This document shows, piece by piece, positions 17,277 to 26,333 of a stretch of 64,000 bases of DNA. The notes beneath the pieces are model-generated. The model did no database searches. It was not told the origin of the DNA and saw nothing but the letters and a program-made list of their open reading frames with translations. This stretch comes from SB11 sp943370295 (GTDB lineage: Bacteria; Bacteroidota; Bacteroidia; UBA8524): contig CALRQL020000001.1 of assembly GCA_943370295.1 (NCBI GenBank), forward strand, positions 62,001 to 126,000, given 5' to 3'. The translations under genes were made by a program, and so were the position numbers. Within the stretch, counting starts at the first letter, position 1. Every line of letters starts with the position of its first letter.

Positions 17277-18727
17277 GCGGTAAGTTTAAAGAAATAGGCG
17301 GAGCAACTTTTAACTATGGCATTGGTAAGTTTTTGCCACAAGTAATTGGGTTTTTTCTAATTCCGCTGTACACAATGTACCTTACCCCTGAGGACTATGG
17401 TATGGTTGAGTTGGCAACCGCTTTTGGCGCATTTTCACTTATCTTCATGCGGTTAGCGCTCCCTGGTTCGGTAGCTCGTTTTTATTACGAGCATAAAGAG
17501 GGGCCTGAACTGAAGGATTACATTACTACTATTTATTGGTCGCTGTTGGGTATAAGTGTAGGCATGGCAGCACTTATTTATGTTGTTTCGTATTTTTTCC
17601 TTTACAAATTAGTACCCGGCCTTCCTTTGTGGCCCTTTGTTGGGGTTGTGTTGCTGACAGACATATTCTCGGCAAACTCTGAAATACAAAAGAGATTATT
17701 GCAAGCCCGCAAGCAATCTGCATATTCAGCAAAGCTCAGTATTGCAACTTCATTAATAGGTATTAGTACTGCAGTAGTTTTAGTGGTAGGTTTTGAAATG
17801 GGTGCCTTGGGCATTGTGTGCGCAAGTTTAATGGGGTCAGTAATTTTCTTTATTCAGGCACAATTTTATTTGCGAAAAGATATGGGCGGTAATTTTTCCT
17901 TCAAATTACTTATTCCATCGTTTAAATATGCGTTAAACATATTGCCTTCGCATCTGGTAACTCCTTTTGGCAACCTGTTGTCTAGGTCATTATTATCAGG
18001 TTTTGCCTCATTAGCCGCTGTTGGTTTGTATTCATTGGCGATGCGTTTTATAACGCCGTTGTATCTTATTAGCGATGCTTTTAATACAGCCTTTTCGCCC
18101 ATCTATTTCGAAGCCCGTAAAAAGGATGAACCTGATGGATATAAAAAATTAGAAGATGCATGTAAAAAAATATGGTTAATAGCCATTTTTATGTTTGTTG
18201 CAGCATCAACATTAACGCCTTCTTTAATACATCTTATAACCCCTGAAAGATACCATCCCGCAGCTGAACTTATTCCGTTTATGGCCATTAGCTTTCTGCC
18301 AACGGTTCTCACCGTTATGTACTCAAACGAGATGTATTACAGCAAAAAGACAGCTTGGGTAAGCGTAATAGCAGTTACAAGATTCGTATCAAATCTTGCT
18401 ATTGCACTGCTATTTATTGAGCAATGGGGTTATTACGCATTAATATTGGCAAAGTTTATGGAGAATACAATCATCATGTTGTTCTCAATATTTATTTCCC
18501 GTAAAATGTTTAACTTCAATCCAAATGTGCCGCTTATTATTAAAAGTGGGCTTTTAGGCATAGCATTGGTTACGGTATCAGTATTTTTCTCATATTACCA
18601 AACTAATAGTTACTTGCAGTTGGGTTTTGGGTTGGCAATACTGGCAGCTTTTGCCGGATTATTGGTAACCACTCGTATGGCAAGTGTTGCAACATTAAAA
18701 AATTACATAAAAACAAAACGCCTATAA
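17273..18727 (+). CDS. Wzx-like oligosaccharide flippase
   Basis: 484 residues with about 12-14 hydrophobic segments spread along the whole length, and the N-terminal pattern FNYGIGKFLPQVIGFFLIPLYTMYLTPEDYGMVELA typical of Wzx/MOP flippases in its spacing of charged residues. It would turn the undecaprenyl-linked repeat unit across the inner membrane. The TTG start overlaps the previous stop (TTGA). With the Wzy-like polymerase at 39698 and the Wza/Wzc pair at the start, it defines a Wzx/Wzy-dependent pathway. Confidence 0.9.
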   Translation: MSGKFKEIGGATFNYGIGKFLPQVIGFFLIPLYTMYLTPEDYGMVELATAFGAFSLIFMRLALPGSVARFYYEHKEGPELKDYITTIYWSLLGISVGMAALIYVVSYFFLYKLVPGLPLWPFVGVVLLTDIFSANSEIQKRLLQARKQSAYSAKLSIATSLIGISTAVVLVVGFEMGALGIVCASLMGSVIFFIQAQFYLRKDMGGNFSFKLLIPSFKYALNILPSHLVTPFGNLLSRSLLSGFASLAAVGLYSLAMRFITPLYLISDAFNTAFSPIYFEARKKDEPDGYKKLEDACKKIWLIAIFMFVAASTLTPSLIHLITPERYHPAAELIPFMAISFLPTVLTVMYSNEMYYSKKTAWVSVIAVTRFVSNLAIALLFIEQWGYYALILAKFMENTIIMLFSIFISRKMFNFNPNVPLIIKSGLLGIALVTVSVFFSYYQTNSYLQLGFGLAILAAFAGLLVTTRMASVATLKNYIKTKRL

Positions 18728-18738
18728 AACTGATATAA

Positions 18739-19755
18739 ATGGATTTTAAGAATAAATCAATATTAATTACCGGAGGTACCGGGTCATTAGGTAAAGCCTT
18801 AACCAATCACATTTTAAATAAATGCGAGGGAGTTAAAAGGTTAGTAATCTTTTCAAGAGATGAACAAAAACAATTTGAGATGGCTCAGCAATATCCCAGC
18901 CACCTGTATCCTCAAATTCGGTTTTTTATTGGTGATGTTAGGGATTATGAACGCTTGAAAAGAGCATTTAAAGGCATTGATTATGTGATACATGCAGCAG
19001 CAATGAAACATGTTCCTATTGCTGAATACAACCCTATGGAATGTGTGAAGACTAATATCATGGGAGCAGAAAATGTGATCAACGCTTCCATTGATACACA
19101 AGTGGAACGAGTAGTAGCATTATCAACCGACAAAGCCGCCGCACCCATTAACTTATATGGGGCAACCAAGCTTGCATCGGATAAATTGTTTGTTGCTGCC
19201 AACAATATAAGGGGTGCAAACCCAATAAAATTTTCAGTGGTACGTTATGGTAACGTAATGGGGTCAAACGGTTCAGTGATGCCTTTCTTTATCAAAAAGA
19301 AGAAAGAAGGTAAACTGCCCATTACCGACCCTAACATGACTCGTTTCAATATCAGCTTGCAAGGCGGAGTAGATATGGTAATGCATGCCTTAGACCATGC
19401 TTGGGGTGGCGAGATTTTTGTACCTAAAATACCCTCTTATCGCATTTTAGATATTGCCGAGGCAATAGGCCCTGAGTGTGAAAAACCCGTTGTAGGTATC
19501 AGACCCGGTGAAAAAGTGCATGAAGAAATGATTACATCTTCGGATTCGTTTTACACCTATGACTTAGGTAAATACTACGTGATTTTACCCGCAACACACT
19601 CTTGGAGGCTGGATGAGTTTATTAATGAACACAATGCAGTGAAAGTGGCTCAAGGGTTCAGATACAATTCAGAGGAAAATACTGAGTGGGAAACCGTAGA
19701 ATCTTTAAGAGAACTTATTAAAGAACACGTTGATCCGACTTTTGACCAGTCATAA
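18739..19755 (+). CDS. pseB: UDP-N-acetylglucosamine 4,6-dehydratase (inverting), PseB
   Basis: 338 residues. First step of pseudaminic acid synthesis: UDP-GlcNAc to UDP-2-acetamido-2,6-dideoxy-L-arabino-hexos-4-ulose. TGGTGSLG (11-18) binds NADP. The catalytic residues are Asp131, Lys132 and Tyr140 in ALSTDKAAAPINLYGATK, the diagnostic motif of the short soluble PseB/FlaA1 group. MKHVPIAEYNPMECVKTN is also typical. It heads a run of pse genes in pathway order, interrupted by a methyltransferase and a reductase. Confidence 0.95.
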   Translation: MDFKNKSILITGGTGSLGKALTNHILNKCEGVKRLVIFSRDEQKQFEMAQQYPSHLYPQIRFFIGDVRDYERLKRAFKGIDYVIHAAAMKHVPIAEYNPMECVKTNIMGAENVINASIDTQVERVVALSTDKAAAPINLYGATKLASDKLFVAANNIRGANPIKFSVVRYGNVMGSNGSVMPFFIKKKKEGKLPITDPNMTRFNISLQGGVDMVMHALDHAWGGEIFVPKIPSYRILDIAEAIGPECEKPVVGIRPGEKVHEEMITSSDSFYTYDLGKYYVILPATHSWRLDEFINEHNAVKVAQGFRYNSEENTEWETVESLRELIKEHVDPTFDQS

Positions 19756-20657
19756 TGAATACAGAATATATAAAGATACTGCCAGAACTTAAAGCCTATT
19801 ATGCCAATGGAGGCAATATGATGGAGTTTCTTCGCAACCATTTTGGCAGGGATAAAAATACTTTTGATGACATAATTGTTAGCTATGATTTCCAATCTGG
19901 GAGTTATATAAAAGATGCAGAACAAAACCAACAGTTTTTTCATTATTATTCTTCTGACATATGTTCTGTGTTAAACAGTCTTGGCGAAAAAGAATATTCT
20001 ATTCTTGAAGCTGGAGTGGGTGAAGCCACAACACTTGCAAATGTATTAAGTAAGCTTGAAGGCAATATTATCCAGTCATATGGTATAGATATATCATGGT
20101 CGCGTGTTTATCTTGGAAATAAATACCTGTCTGAAAAAAACTTGTCTCATGCAAAATTGGGTGTGGCTAATTTTTTTGGTCTGCCTTTTAAAGATAACTC
20201 AATGGATATAGTATACACCAGTCACGCCCTTGAGCCTAATGGCGGTAGTGCAGAGATACTAGTGAGAGAGTTGTACCGTGTTGCAGCAAAATACTTGGTA
20301 TTATTTGAACCAGCTTATGATTTTGCCCCTATTGAAGGCAAACAGCGCATGGAAAAAAACGGATATGTTGTTGAGCTTTGGGATGTTATAAAACAAGGTG
20401 GCTACCATGTTATTGAGCATAGGCTTATGAACGTAATTGGAAACCCATTGAATCCAACAGGGGTTACAGTTATTAAAAAAACCAGCAATACGGAGCATAA
20501 TACAGCAGAATGGGCATGTCCTGTTTCACTTCTTAGTCTCCGTCAGCAGGATAGCGTTATGACTAATGACAGTTTAGGAGTATCGTATCCGATAATAAAA
20601 AATATTCCCTGCTTACTACCTGAAAATGCTATTTTAACAAGTTGTTTCAATAAATAA
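19755..20657 (+). CDS. SAM-dependent methyltransferase with Trm112-like tail
   Basis: 300 residues. Residues about 65-190 form a class I methyltransferase fold: ILEAGVGEATTLANVL is motif I, GIDISWSRV motif II, and the region NSMDIVYTSHALEP motif IV. The last 50 residues (WACPVSLLSL...SYPIIKNIPCLLPENA) resemble a Trm112-like module, although only part of its Cys pairs is kept. Position between pseB and pseC suggests methylation of the pseudaminic acid or of the repeat unit. The gene is more AT-rich than its neighbours and may have arrived separately. Confidence 0.7.
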   Translation: MNTEYIKILPELKAYYANGGNMMEFLRNHFGRDKNTFDDIIVSYDFQSGSYIKDAEQNQQFFHYYSSDICSVLNSLGEKEYSILEAGVGEATTLANVLSKLEGNIIQSYGIDISWSRVYLGNKYLSEKNLSHAKLGVANFFGLPFKDNSMDIVYTSHALEPNGGSAEILVRELYRVAAKYLVLFEPAYDFAPIEGKQRMEKNGYVVELWDVIKQGGYHVIEHRLMNVIGNPLNPTGVTVIKKTSNTEHNTAEWACPVSLLSLRQQDSVMTNDSLGVSYPIIKNIPCLLPENAILTSCFNK

Positions 20658-20660
20658 TAT

Positions 20661-21815
20661 ATGCAAAAGCCCATACCATACGGCAGGCAAAATATAACTG
20701 ACGAAGATATTGCTGCGGTTATTGAGGTGCTAAAATCTGATTTTCTTACGCAAGGCCCCAATATTGCCCGTTTTGAAGAGAAATTTGCCCAATACGTTGG
20801 CAGCAAGTACGCCATAGCAATTTCAAACGCAACAGCTGCGTTGCACATTTGTGCAATGGCATTAGGCGTTAAAGAGGGTAGCAATGTAATTACTACCCCA
20901 ATTACCTTTGCGGCCTCAGCAAACTGTATTAGGTATTGTGGCGGTAATGTATATTTTGCTGATATAAATCCTGAAACGTATTGTTTAGATATCAATAAAG
21001 TTGAGGAACTTATAAAATCCAAGCCAAAAGGGTTTTTTAGCGGGATAATTCCAGTAGATTTTGCCGGTTTTGCAGTTGATTTGGAAGCCTACCGTAAATT
21101 GGCCGATGAGCATGGTCTTTGGATAATTGAAGATGCTTGCCACGCTCCCGGAGGCTCTTTCACCGATTCAAAAGGTCAAAAACAATTTTGCGGAAACGGA
21201 AACTTTGCAGAAGTATCAGTGTTCTCTTTCCATCCGGTTAAGCACATAGCAACCGGAGAAGGCGGAATGATAACGACCAACAACGAAGAGTTGTATAAAA
21301 AACTGATGGTGTTGCGTACGCATGGTATCACCAAAGACCCGGCGGTGATGCACGAAAATCATGGAGGTTGGTATTATGAAATGCAAGAATTAGGATACAA
21401 TTATCGTCTAACAGATTTTCAGGCAGCTTTGGGCGTTACACAATTAAGTCGCGCCGAGTGGGGCTTGGAAAGAAGAAGAGAGATAGCAGCTAAGTATGAA
21501 GCAGCTTTTGCCGGCAACCCGAAAATACTTTCACAATCGGGCGTTGTTAAAGGCCACGCTTATCACTTATATGTCATCCAAGTAGAGGATAGGTCGGGTT
21601 TATATAACCACCTACGTAAAAATAACATCTTTGCGCAGGTACATTACATACCCGTGCATACTATGCCATATTACACAACGTTTGGATGGAAGAAGGGAGA
21701 TATGCCCGAGGCCGAGAAATATTACTCGCAGTGCATCAGTTTACCTATGTTTCCAACCTTAACCAATGATGAACAAGAGTTTGTGATCAAAACTATACAA
21801 CTTTTTTTTAGCTAA
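20661..21815 (+). CDS. pseC: UDP-4-amino-4,6-dideoxy-N-acetyl-beta-L-altrosamine transaminase, PseC
   Basis: 384 residues of the DegT/DnrJ/EryC1/StrS aminotransferase family. PLP should bind Lys194 in SFHPVKHIATGEGG; Asp158 in IIEDACHAPGG contacts the pyridine ring. It aminates the 4-keto product of PseB with glutamate. The N-terminal PYGRQNITDEDIAAV and FLTQGP motifs are typical of PseC. It overlaps pseH by one base. Confidence 0.94.
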   Translation: MQKPIPYGRQNITDEDIAAVIEVLKSDFLTQGPNIARFEEKFAQYVGSKYAIAISNATAALHICAMALGVKEGSNVITTPITFAASANCIRYCGGNVYFADINPETYCLDINKVEELIKSKPKGFFSGIIPVDFAGFAVDLEAYRKLADEHGLWIIEDACHAPGGSFTDSKGQKQFCGNGNFAEVSVFSFHPVKHIATGEGGMITTNNEELYKKLMVLRTHGITKDPAVMHENHGGWYYEMQELGYNYRLTDFQAALGVTQLSRAEWGLERRREIAAKYEAAFAGNPKILSQSGVVKGHAYHLYVIQVEDRSGLYNHLRKNNIFAQVHYIPVHTMPYYTTFGWKKGDMPEAEKYYSQCISLPMFPTLTNDEQEFVIKTIQLFFS

Positions 21816-22348
21816 TGCCAGCCCCATATTTAGAATCTCCTCGTTTGTATTACAAGGCACTTTCGTTAGAAAACTGCACTGAGGAATACGTTAATTGGTT
21901 AAATGATGAAGAGGTGATTCTGTATCTTGAAACAGGAGGAAACTATACTATTGAAAAGCTAAGAGAGTTTTTAAACAAAATTCAAAACAACCCAAGCATT
22001 CTTTTTTGGGCCATATACCTAAAAGAAAACAACAAACATATCGGCAATATCAAAATTGATCCTGTTTCATTGAGGCACAAAAGAGGGGAATACGGCATAA
22101 TGTTGGGGGATAAAAATGAGTGGGGAAAGGGATTTGCTCGTGAAGCCACAGAAACAATACTCGATTATTGTTTCACAGTAAAGAACCTACATAAAATTAC
22201 CTTAGGTGTAGTTGAAGATAATAAAGGGGCTGTTGAATTATATAAACGAATTGGTTTTGTAACAGAAGGACGCCTGATGGCGCACGGCGTTTACGGAGGA
22301 AAATTTTGCAACGTATTACGCATGGCTATTTTTAACAGCAAGTGGTAG
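21815..22348 (+). CDS. pseH: PseH-like N-acetyltransferase (GNAT)
   Basis: 177 residues, RimJ/RimL-type GNAT fold. The acetyl-CoA binding region is EWGKGFAREATETIL (about 107-121). PseH acetylates the 4-amino group made by PseC. The opening pattern (LESPRLYYKALSLENCTEEYVNWLNDEEV) is common to GNATs that act on sugars in such clusters. Position directly after pseC makes the role likely; sequence alone would only support GNAT. Confidence 0.85.
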   Translation: MPAPYLESPRLYYKALSLENCTEEYVNWLNDEEVILYLETGGNYTIEKLREFLNKIQNNPSILFWAIYLKENNKHIGNIKIDPVSLRHKRGEYGIMLGDKNEWGKGFAREATETILDYCFTVKNLHKITLGVVEDNKGAVELYKRIGFVTEGRLMAHGVYGGKFCNVLRMAIFNSKW

Positions 22349-23220
22349 CAAACAACGTACAAAGTAAACTTATACTGGGCACAGTTCAATTCGGGTTAGA
22401 TTACGGAATTAATAATTCTACGGGCAAACCCTCAAAAGAACAGGTGTTCAAAATATTTGAAGCCGCAGCCAATGCAGGCGTAACTATATTAGATACAGCC
22501 GACGCTTATGGCAACGCTTCTGAGCTTATTGGTGAGTTTTTTTCTGTTTCAAAAACCCGTTTTGAGATTAATACAAAATTTAAGGCTGAAGATGGTAAGA
22601 GCATCACAGAACAACTCACACACTCACTCGGACAATTAAATATAGAGCGGATAAATATTTATTTTTACCACCGTTTTGATGAAATGGTGAAATTTCCTGA
22701 AACCTTAGCGGAATTGGGGAAGCTTAGAAACCAAAGTCGTATAAACAAAATCGGAGTTTCTGTTTACGGCAATGATGAATTTGAAATTGCTGTTAATACC
22801 CCCGAAGTTGATGCCATCCAATTACCCTTTAACTTATTGGATAACCACAGCCAACGTGGTGAATTACTAAAACAAGCCAAGCAAAAGGGTAAAGAAATTC
22901 AAGTACGTTCAGTGTTTTTGCAAGGACTTTTCTTTAAAAAACTGAGCGATTATCCACCCTACCTTTCGCCGCTAAAGCCCTACATGCAAACCATCAATCA
23001 AATTGAAGAGGATAGTGGTATAGATATGGAGGCGCTGGCATTATCGTACGCATTGGCACAACCTCAAATAGATAATGTGCTGATTGGTGTTGATACACTG
23101 GAACAACTGCAACAAAATCTCTCATACTCAGATACAGCGCTGGCGGCAAACATAGTTAGCCATATAAACGCAATTGAAGTAGCTGAAACAGAGCTTCTTT
23201 ACCCTAAAAACTGGAAGTGA
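22342..23220 (+). CDS. Aldo/keto reductase
   Basis: 292 residues, GTG start overlapping pseH. AKR tetrad: Asp51 and Tyr56 in ILDTADAYGN, Lys79 in EINTKFK, and a His in IYFYHRFD. The family reduces sugar aldehydes or ketones with NADPH. Such a gene is often found with pse genes, yet no standard pathway step needs it. It may serve a side branch, perhaps together with the aminotransferase domain encoded next. Confidence 0.85.
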   Translation: MVANNVQSKLILGTVQFGLDYGINNSTGKPSKEQVFKIFEAAANAGVTILDTADAYGNASELIGEFFSVSKTRFEINTKFKAEDGKSITEQLTHSLGQLNIERINIYFYHRFDEMVKFPETLAELGKLRNQSRINKIGVSVYGNDEFEIAVNTPEVDAIQLPFNLLDNHSQRGELLKQAKQKGKEIQVRSVFLQGLFFKKLSDYPPYLSPLKPYMQTINQIEEDSGIDMEALALSYALAQPQIDNVLIGVDTLEQLQQNLSYSDTALAANIVSHINAIEVAETELLYPKNWK

Positions 23221-25328
23221 AAATTATTGCCGTCACACAAGCCCGCTACGGTTCATCAAGATTACCGGGCAAAGTGCTGAAAACCGTAAACGGGAAAACC
23301 CTGTTGCAACTGCACCTTGAGCGCATACTACAGTCATCAAAAATTGATGAATTGATAGTAGCCACAACCGTTGAGAATGAAGCCGATGCCATTGAAACCC
23401 TTGCGCATAAAATGGGGTTAAAGGCTTATAGAGGTTCTATAAACGATGTGCTGGACAGGTTTTACCAAGCGGTTAAAAACGAGCAACCCGACTATGTGGT
23501 TCGTATCACATCGGATTGCCCGTTAATAGACGCTACTGTAATAGATGCAGTAATTGAAGCCTGCCTTGCTAACGATTGCGACTATTGCTCAAATACAATC
23601 AACCCCACTTACCCCGATGGAGTAGATGTGGAAGTGATGAAATTTAGCGCACTTGAAAAGGCCTGGAAAGAAGCTGTTCTTACCTCAGAACGTGAGCACG
23701 TAACCCCATACATCTGGAAAAACTCAACAGCCAAAGGCGGTACATTGTTTAAAGGCATCAGTTTTGAAAACAAACAAGATTATTCAGGGTATCGTTTAAC
23801 CGTAGATGAGGCTGCTGATTTTGAGCTGATAAGCAAACTCGTAACAGCTATTGGTGATGATAAAGGTTGGGAAGAATACGTATCCTACTTGAATGCCCAC
23901 AAAGAACTTTTTGAAATTAACGCATATATAAAACGAAACGAGGGACTTATGAAATCGTTTGCACAAGATAAAATACAACTACGCACCATTACCAACTTTG
24001 CTAAGTCGGATGAGTATCGCAGCAAAATTCACGATTTAATACCCGGTGGTGCCCATACTTACTCAAAAGGCGACGACCAATTCCCTAAACTATCGCCTGC
24101 AGCTATTGCCTACGGCAAAGGTGCACATGTATGGGATATTGACGGTAACGAATATTTGGATTGCTCAATGGGGCTAACCTCTGTGGGTTTAGGCCATGCG
24201 TACGGACCAGTGGTAGAACGTGTAAAAGCTGAATTGGACAATGGTGTAAATTTTCAACGCCCGTCATATTTAGAAATGGAAATGGCAGAAAAATTCCTGT
24301 CGTTAGTTCCTCAACACGATATGGTGAAGTTTGCCAAAAACGGTTCTATAGTTACCACGGCAGCCGTTAAACTGGCGCGCGCTTACACCGGCCGTAAATT
24401 AGTTGCGTTCCCCGGCGACCACCCCTTTTATTCGTACGACGATTGGTTTATCGGCAAAACAGCTTGTAACAAAGGAGTTCCAGATGAAATTAGTGCCCTT
24501 TCGGTAACCTTTAAAGGGTGCAGTATAGAATCGTTAAGAGAACTTTTTGAAAAATATCCTGACCAAATAGCTTGTGTAATTACCGAGCCTGAGCGCAGCC
24601 CTTGCGGAAATGGTTGTACTTGCAGCTTAAACGTTGCCGATTTCCTTCGTCAAGCCATTGAGCTTTGCCACCAAAACGGGGCATTGTTCATTGCTGATGA
24701 AATGATTACAGGCTTTAAAACTGCGTTTCCCGGAACCATCACCAAATATAACATTGAGCCGGATATGGCTACTTGGGGCAAGGGTATTGCCAACGGGTAT
24801 TCGTTTTGTGCGCTAACCGGTAAGAAAGAAGTTATGGAGTTGGGCGGTATTCGCAGGACAGGTGAAGAAAAAGTGTTTTTAACCTCAACAACACACGGCG
24901 GAGAAACCCATGCCATCGTTGCGGGGCTTGCCACCATTGAAGAATTTGAAAAGCACGATGTAATAGGTCATAACCACGCCATCGGCGATTTATTTATCAA
25001 ACTTAACAACGAAGCCATTGCTGCCAATGGATTGCAAGGCTACGTAGAGGTAATACCCTCAAACTGGTTTACTCTGTTTAACTTTAAAGATAAAACAGGC
25101 CAGCCTAATGCAGGACTTCGTACCCTCACACAACAGGAAATGATTAAACGCGGGGTATTGTTTCAGGGTGCATTTGTACCTTGTTTCAGTCATACAGAGC
25201 AGGATGTGCAATACTTTGCAGAAGCCATGCGTCAATCGCTTGAGGTGTATAAAAAAGCCTTAGACGAAGGGTATGAGCAATACTTGGTAGGTGAGCCTGC
25301 CAAACCGGTTTTCCGTAAATTCTTATAA
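23217..25328 (+). CDS. pseF: PseF-type cytidylyltransferase fused to class III aminotransferase
   Basis: 703 residues, GTG start. Residues 1 to about 240 are a SpsF/PseF-type cytidylyltransferase (AVTQARYGSSRLPGKVL, VVRITSDCPLID, EREHVTPYIW), which makes CMP-pseudaminic acid. From about 265 to 700 it is a class III PLP aminotransferase of the glutamate-1-semialdehyde aminomutase type (GGAHTYSKGDD, LDCSMGLTSVGLGHAYGP, LFIADEMITGFK), with PLP Lys522 in ATWGKGIANGYS. The joining region is about 25 residues with no frame break. No known pseudaminic acid step needs a second aminotransferase, so the C-terminal half may make a side amino substituent or modify the sugar. Confidence 0.88.
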   Translation: MKIIAVTQARYGSSRLPGKVLKTVNGKTLLQLHLERILQSSKIDELIVATTVENEADAIETLAHKMGLKAYRGSINDVLDRFYQAVKNEQPDYVVRITSDCPLIDATVIDAVIEACLANDCDYCSNTINPTYPDGVDVEVMKFSALEKAWKEAVLTSEREHVTPYIWKNSTAKGGTLFKGISFENKQDYSGYRLTVDEAADFELISKLVTAIGDDKGWEEYVSYLNAHKELFEINAYIKRNEGLMKSFAQDKIQLRTITNFAKSDEYRSKIHDLIPGGAHTYSKGDDQFPKLSPAAIAYGKGAHVWDIDGNEYLDCSMGLTSVGLGHAYGPVVERVKAELDNGVNFQRPSYLEMEMAEKFLSLVPQHDMVKFAKNGSIVTTAAVKLARAYTGRKLVAFPGDHPFYSYDDWFIGKTACNKGVPDEISALSVTFKGCSIESLRELFEKYPDQIACVITEPERSPCGNGCTCSLNVADFLRQAIELCHQNGALFIADEMITGFKTAFPGTITKYNIEPDMATWGKGIANGYSFCALTGKKEVMELGGIRRTGEEKVFLTSTTHGGETHAIVAGLATIEEFEKHDVIGHNHAIGDLFIKLNNEAIAANGLQGYVEVIPSNWFTLFNFKDKTGQPNAGLRTLTQQEMIKRGVLFQGAFVPCFSHTEQDVQYFAEAMRQSLEVYKKALDEGYEQYLVGEPAKPVFRKFL

Positions 25329-26332
25329 TGCAACGCATAGTATTTCGTGCCGATGGGAACCACACCATAGGTTTTGGCCATGTGTACCGCACATTGGCAC
25401 TGGCAGGAATGCTGAGCAATAATTTTGAATGTGTTTTTGCTATAAACCGTCCCGATGGTTTCATCAAAGACCAGATTTCAGAAGTATGCCAAGTGATTGA
25501 GTTGGCCACTGAATACAACTACCCGCTACCCGATAAGATGAATGAAGGGAACCAAGCGCCTTTCGACTTACAAAATGTAGTTGTAGAAAAAGATATAGTA
25601 GTGGTTGATGGGTATCATTTTGGACCGGATTATCAGCAAGGTTTGAAAAGTATAGGTTGCAAACAGGTTTGGCTGGATGATTTGTTAAGAGATTACCCTT
25701 TTGCCGATGCAATTATTAACCATGCACCCGGTGTTGATGCGGAAGATTATAACACCAATGCCCGTTTGTGCTTAGGTTTAGAATACGCCATTTTGCGCAA
25801 ACCCTTTTTTTTGCCGCTTAAACCAAAAGAATATACTAACAAAATAGCCTATATCAGTTTAGGGGGCAGCGATTATTTTGGGTTTAGCCTCAAAATATGC
25901 AAGGCACTTATTGCAACTAATAGCTTCAGTCATATACACATATTGTGTTCTGCACAGTTTGAAGAAACCTTGTTAAACAATTTACGGCAGTTGGCTACAA
26001 CTCATCCAATAACCTTGCATTTTAACCTATCAGCACAGCAGATAGTTGAAGTTATGGATGCATCTACACATGCCTTTGTTTCAGCCAGCACTGTGTTGAT
26101 AGAAAGCTACTCACGCAGGTTAAAATGTTTTGCAGGCTACTATACCCAAAACCAACACCTTATTTACAATGGTTTTATTCAAAACCATTTAGCAGGTGGC
26201 TTAGGAGATTTTAACACAGTAACTGAGGCGCACATTAAAAGCCTTCTTTCAGTTGAAGCCGAAATTAGTGCGCTGAATAAGCCACTTAATTCAGTTGAAA
26301 ATTTTATACATTTATTTGAAGACTTAGCATAG
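25328..26332 (+). CDS. pseG: UDP-2,4-diacetamido-2,4,6-trideoxy-beta-L-altropyranose hydrolase, PseG
   Basis: 334 residues. PseG removes UDP from the diacetamido sugar to give the free substrate for PseI. The GT-B-like fold starts with IVFRADGNHTIGFGHVYRTL, where His18 in GFGH is the family's catalytic base. VVDGYHFGPDYQ and QVWLDDLLRDYPFADAIINHAPG are typical. ATG start one base inside the end of the fusion gene; pseI follows after 1 bp. Confidence 0.93.
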   Translation: MQRIVFRADGNHTIGFGHVYRTLALAGMLSNNFECVFAINRPDGFIKDQISEVCQVIELATEYNYPLPDKMNEGNQAPFDLQNVVVEKDIVVVDGYHFGPDYQQGLKSIGCKQVWLDDLLRDYPFADAIINHAPGVDAEDYNTNARLCLGLEYAILRKPFFLPLKPKEYTNKIAYISLGGSDYFGFSLKICKALIATNSFSHIHILCSAQFEETLLNNLRQLATTHPITLHFNLSAQQIVEVMDASTHAFVSASTVLIESYSRRLKCFAGYYTQNQHLIYNGFIQNHLAGGLGDFNTVTEAHIKSLLSVEAEISALNKPLNSVENFIHLFEDLA

Positions 26333-26333
26333 T

